DNA of 64,000 bases from Clitoria ternatea. Its lineage: Eukaryota > Streptophyta > Magnoliopsida > Fabales > Fabaceae. The first letter of the stretch is position 1, and every line of letters starts with the position of its first letter. The notes below the pieces were generated by a model. That model saw only the letters and a program-made list of their open reading frames with translations. It had not been told where the DNA came from and ran no database searches. The DNA is taken from NCBI GenBank assembly GCA_037962975.1, contig JAYKXN010000123.1, forward strand, positions 1 through 64,000, in the 5' to 3' direction. This document shows, piece after piece, positions 60,488 to 64,000 of this stretch. A program made the position numbers and the translations under genes.

Positions 60488-61565
60488 AATTACTTAAGAG
60501 AGTCAGGCCAGTTTGATTGAAAGCGCATGTTCTTTTTATATAGCCTTTGTTATCTCGGATTTCTTCCCATTGTCTTATTTTCTATTGACTGACGTGAATG
60601 TTTGTTTTTGTTTTAATCGTCTTGTTATTTGTTTCGGTGTCTATGTTTTGCATGTTTATTGAACCCTAGGGTAGGAGACCATGTTACTTTTCCGCAAACA
60701 TTGAACCCTAGGGTAGACGACTTTGTATATTTGTTCTGTGTTTGTTCTTTGTGCAGAATGGGTAAGGTATAAGGTATGGACTGCCCTTCCACACACTACA
60801 CTCACAATTATTTGCACACACTTATGAGTGGCGCCCTATACCCGGGCCCCAAATGAAGCTTAAGTTAGGAGGGGTTGGTAACGGAATCGTATGGGATGTA
60901 CTTCCTATCCGGTATTCGTGAGAACCTCAACCAGAGTTCGACCTCTTATGATATACGCACTTAGTGAATTCCTCACTGTTTGCGTCCCTGTCATGATTAG
61001 GATCTTGGCTCTGGTGACCTTCTAGATGTCTAGCGGAAGCCACCCAATGTGAGAAATCCACTGTTAGATAAGCTATAGGTCCCAGAAAAGACTTTCAGAG
61101 AAAACCCTGACTTAAGGCACAAAAGGGCAGACTTTACCTTGTCTCATTCTCACTTTCCCTTTAAATCCAAATTGATGAATTGCTTACGTGTTCAAAGGGT
61201 TACTTTATTCCAAACAAAGGGTGAATCATTTTTCTTTTTCAAAAAAAAATAGTAATCCTTTAACAAATAAGCAATTCCCTCACTTTTTGTGTACTTATGA
61301 GTCCTGGGTTATAGACCTTCCCAATCGTCAAAATGAAAACAAAATTCTATTCAAGCAGATGTGGATGAAGTTGGGAAGATCCATAACCCGTGCGACTTTA
61401 GTTTCACATGAGTTTTGCCGACCGCTACTTCTCAAACTGAAAATGTTTTCCAATAAATTGATGAAGAAGTAGTGATTCACAAAACATGGCAGTAACTGAT
61501 TTCTTTCTCCCTCTCATTGCTCTTGCAGGAAGCTGTTTGGAATTTAGCGGGTACCTTTGAGCAAT
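60488..61565 (+). other. Ogre leader before ORF1
   Basis: No credible open frame. ATTGAACCCTAGGGTAG occurs twice (about 60658 and 60701). A CTCTTGCAG|GAAG word near 61528 looks like a splice acceptor just before ORF1. Confidence 0.6.
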
Positions 61566-63497
61566 ATGGAAATTAACATGAGATCTGATAGTTGTGACAC
61601 AAATGTGACCGAATTAAGGAAAATATTGCACCTTAAGGCCAAGAAGATTGACATGGGTAGTCTGCAAACAATGGGGAGAAAATTAAGCCTGACACAGAAA
61701 ATGGCTTTTACAAGAAAGTATGGAAAGATTCTGAAGTTGTTAGAAGTGGAAGTGCAAACTGAGGCGATCACTGCCTTAGCACAGTTCTATGACCCACCTC
61801 TCAGATGTTTCACGTTTAGAGACTTTCAGTTGGCCCCATCTATTGAAGAATTTGAACAAATCTTGGGGATGCCTTTGGAAGGACAGATACCTTATCGTCA
61901 TCTTGACCATCATGCGACTATCGCTTCCATCGCCCGTGTTCTGAAGATCCGTCCTGACACCTTAAGGGATGCACAACTAAATAGAAATCAGATCCCCGGA
62001 TTCACTCGGGAATTTCTCGAGAAACATATGCAGGTCCTGGCAGAAAAGGAAGATTGGGAAGCCTTTATGGATGCTCTAGCTATTACCATCTATGGTGTTG
62101 TGTTGTTCCCCAACATTGATAATTATGTGGATTATGATGCTATCGCCGTATTCCTAGCTCGCAAGCACAGGCTTGAGAATCCTGTCACGGCTGTGTTGGC
62201 AAATGTGTACTGCACCATGGATTTCTGTCACACACAAGGTGGAAAAAGGGTTGTTTGTTGTCTACCTGTTTTGTATGTATGGCTCACATCACACGTTTTC
62301 CACCAAGTTTGTAGGGCCGAATGTCCGGTTTCTGATCTGAAGCTATGTCAGTTGACAGTGAAAAGTGGGCGCGAGTGGGCCAATCACCTCATAGGGCTCA
62401 CAGCTGAGAAAGTTAGGTGGTATCCCCAATGGTTGGAAGTTGAATCAATTGTTCATCACTGTGGAAATTACCCAAATGTTCCCCTTATTGGTACGCAAGG
62501 ATGTATCAACTATAATCCCATCATAGCCAAGCGTCAGCTAGCTTATCCTTTGCTTGGACCACCTGATGAAGAGTCTCTCATTCCTTTCGTCTCATATTAC
62601 TCGAAAGGAAGCTGTGTCCTTGTTATTCGGGATATAGCGAATGCATGGAAGAAAGTCCACCGAAAGGGAAGAGAGCTGGGGGCCCGAAGCCATGATGTCA
62701 GAGGAGAATATTATGAGTGGATCTTGAATAGGGTCTCTATTGTTAAATTACCCTTCAGGAGTCCCCCTCGTCTCCAGGAAAATCCTCCTGCCCCTTCACC
62801 TGTTGCGGAGGATGAAGCAACCAAGGCGCTAAAGACCAAAATAGAAGAGTTAGCTGCCAGGAACAAGAAGCTAGAGGAAGACTTATTGAGATGTCAGCAA
62901 GAATACACCCTCCAGAAAAGGGAGAACCTGGAGAACAAGCAAGCTGTTGAAGAGATCAGGAAGAAACGAAAGATTGATGAGAGCTACATGATAAAACAAG
63001 ACCAATGTCTTCAAGCGGCCAATTCTCAACTAAAAATGAAGAACAAGCAAAGTGATACCATCCTGGCTGAGAAACGTCTTCTGAAAGATATGCTGGCACA
63101 ATCAAAAGAAAATGAGCAGAATATCATGGTACAAAAAGAGCTCCTACAGACACAAGTCCACAAATTGGAACAACAGCTCAATGAAATGAAAAAGGCTTGC
63201 GAACAAGAGATAAGTGGGGAACGACAACGCACCGTAAACATTGAGCAAGATTGTCAAGAGACCATACGCCTCTTAGAAGCTGAACAAAACGAAACCATTC
63301 ACTTATGGATGGATCGTTTTGCTAAGTTGGCGTACCTGGCCAACGGGGCTCTAGAAGATCTCCCATTTTTGCTCAAACAAGCGGAAGGAATTGCTAACCC
63401 GGTCAACACTCCTAGGGAAATTGCCACGTTCTTAGACTACTGCAGAGGACGAATTTGTAAAATGAGGGGAATGATTGCCCGAGCTAGGGATGGCTGA
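61566..63497 (+). CDS. Ogre ORF1 protein (function unknown)
   Basis: Uninterrupted frame of 643 residues from the ATG at 61566; no upstream ATG is in frame. The first ~400 residues are globular, with LRCFTFRDFQLAPSIEEFEQ and LGMPLEGQIPYRHL, which fit the plant-mobile-domain / DUF7745-like region found in ORF1 of Ogre elements. From about 425 to 590 the protein is a long, highly charged coiled coil (KLEEDLLRCQQEYTLQKREN). It ends with a short globular tail. It lies between the leader and gag, in its own frame, about 300 bp before the gag start. Its role is not known; proposals for such proteins are speculative. The absence of stops over 1.9 kb suggests a young copy. Confidence 0.88.
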   Translation: MEINMRSDSCDTNVTELRKILHLKAKKIDMGSLQTMGRKLSLTQKMAFTRKYGKILKLLEVEVQTEAITALAQFYDPPLRCFTFRDFQLAPSIEEFEQILGMPLEGQIPYRHLDHHATIASIARVLKIRPDTLRDAQLNRNQIPGFTREFLEKHMQVLAEKEDWEAFMDALAITIYGVVLFPNIDNYVDYDAIAVFLARKHRLENPVTAVLANVYCTMDFCHTQGGKRVVCCLPVLYVWLTSHVFHQVCRAECPVSDLKLCQLTVKSGREWANHLIGLTAEKVRWYPQWLEVESIVHHCGNYPNVPLIGTQGCINYNPIIAKRQLAYPLLGPPDEESLIPFVSYYSKGSCVLVIRDIANAWKKVHRKGRELGARSHDVRGEYYEWILNRVSIVKLPFRSPPRLQENPPAPSPVAEDEATKALKTKIEELAARNKKLEEDLLRCQQEYTLQKRENLENKQAVEEIRKKRKIDESYMIKQDQCLQAANSQLKMKNKQSDTILAEKRLLKDMLAQSKENEQNIMVQKELLQTQVHKLEQQLNEMKKACEQEISGERQRTVNIEQDCQETIRLLEAEQNETIHLWMDRFAKLAYLANGALEDLPFLLKQAEGIANPVNTPREIATFLDYCRGRICKMRGMIARARDG

Positions 63498-63802
63498 TTT
63501 ATTTTCCGCTTTGTAACTTGGCACTTTATGGCAATAATGTACTCTTTTCGAAATAATGGATTCCTTTGTCTTCACAACTATCTCATGATAATTTCCATTC
63601 AATGCTTTACTTAGTACTTTTGAACGTGACGTTCTGAGGAACAGTCGAAGGATCCGTCAAGTTCCAACATCGCTTCCCGCGTAACCTCGTTCCACTTAAT
63701 TTTTTCTCTAATTTGCTTATCTTTTCTAAATTTTCTTTTGTGTTTCTTTCTAAAGACATTACGGGTAAACATTCTTACGGGACCAGGCTCAGGAAGAAAC
63801 TC

Positions 63803-64000
63803 ATGGCTGACATAGAACAAGAAAATGAGAATTTGAAGGCTGAGCTCGCCCAGGTCAAGGAACAGATGGCCGAGATGGCCAAGCTCCTGGAAAGGAGAGT
63901 CACAGAAGGGGGATCTTCTGCAGGGGTTGAAGACGCCCGGCAACAACCACCCACCTCCCATCACGGTCAAGATCCGGCTACAGGATCTGACCCCAGGACC
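63803..64000 (+). CDS. Ogre gag, N-terminal part (cut by the window end)
   Basis: ATG at 63803, open for 66 codons to the end of the window. It begins MADIEQENENLKAELAQVKE, a short coiled coil characteristic of the start of Ogre gag, and continues into a Gln/Pro/Ser-rich linker. The capsid part, protease and polymerase domains would follow outside. The 63498-63802 gap after ORF1 has no open frame on the plus strand. In Ogre the pol region is normally reached after splicing an intron, which cannot be seen here. Confidence 0.8.
   Translation, partial: MADIEQENENLKAELAQVKEQMAEMAKLLERRVTEGGSSAGVEDARQQPPTSHHGQDPATGSDPRT

Larger units (their letters stand above)
58092..64000 (+). mobile_element. 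Ogre-type Ty3/gypsy retrotransposon, 5' part, continues past the window
   Basis: A long LTR is followed by a TGGCGACTCCGCTGGGG PBS, a leader, an extra ORF1 before gag, and the start of gag. An ORF upstream of gag and this PBS are diagnostic of the Ogre branch of Tat. Protease, RT and the 3' LTR lie beyond 64000. Nothing visible is broken. Confidence 0.9.

Overview
The window looks like a plant nuclear chromosome, almost certainly a eudicot and probably a legume. Non-coding DNA is very AT-rich, genes have GT/AG introns, and most of the sequence is nested LTR retrotransposons and DNA transposons (CACTA, hAT, MITE-like). The legume assignment is an inference from the Ogre/Tat element content and the style of the one host gene; nothing in the sequence fixes the species.

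Only one convincing, apparently intact host gene is present: a three-exon R2R3-MYB at 17419-20206 (+). It carries the hallmarks of subgroup-6 anthocyanin activators: an intact bHLH-contact motif, an ANDV box and a KPLPRTF motif. A CACTA-like element (6121-17319) ends about 31 bp upstream of its TATA box, so nearly the whole upstream regulatory region is transposon DNA. That element holds fragments that look captured from host genes (a YchF/Obg-like GTPase piece), a small nested element, and a complete but pol-less LTR element (10858-16841) with 1139-bp LTRs and ATTAT target-site duplications.

Layout. 1-6120: AT-rich DNA with a hAT-like element (2776-4490) containing an LTR remnant. 6121-17319: CACTA-like element with nested insertions. 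17320-20786: MYB gene and its 3' flank. 20787-22430: decayed CACTA remnant. 23510-29620: decayed hAT transposase on the minus strand, split by a 3.8-kb solo LTR (23796-27588, TSD GACAT). 29642-30922: hAT-like non-autonomous element. 32034-33739: second solo LTR (TSD ACTTG). 35586-41182: left part of a second CACTA element with a broken TNP2 transposase, containing a solo-LTR-like insert. 41183 to about 51895: Tat-lineage Ty3/gypsy element with a 5' LTR, one gag-pol frame interrupted by two stops, 59-bp tandem repeats, and a spliced antisense gene with its own TATA box; no 3' LTR is visible. 52227-57457: complete Tnt1/Tork-type Ty1/copia element (minus, TSD GTGTC), inactivated. 58092-64000: 5' part of an Ogre element (LTR, PBS, intact ORF1, start of gag), running off the window.

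What works together: within the Tat element, gag-pol and the antisense gene converge on the tandem-repeat spacer. The pol-less element at 10858 keeps the same kind of PBS, gag remnant and 59-bp repeats, so it is probably a non-autonomous relative of that type. Its LTRs and the unrelated Ogre LTR both carry arrays of the octamer ACTCCGCC upstream of their TATA boxes. This is the least expected signal in the window. No CRISPR, operon or prokaryotic feature is present.
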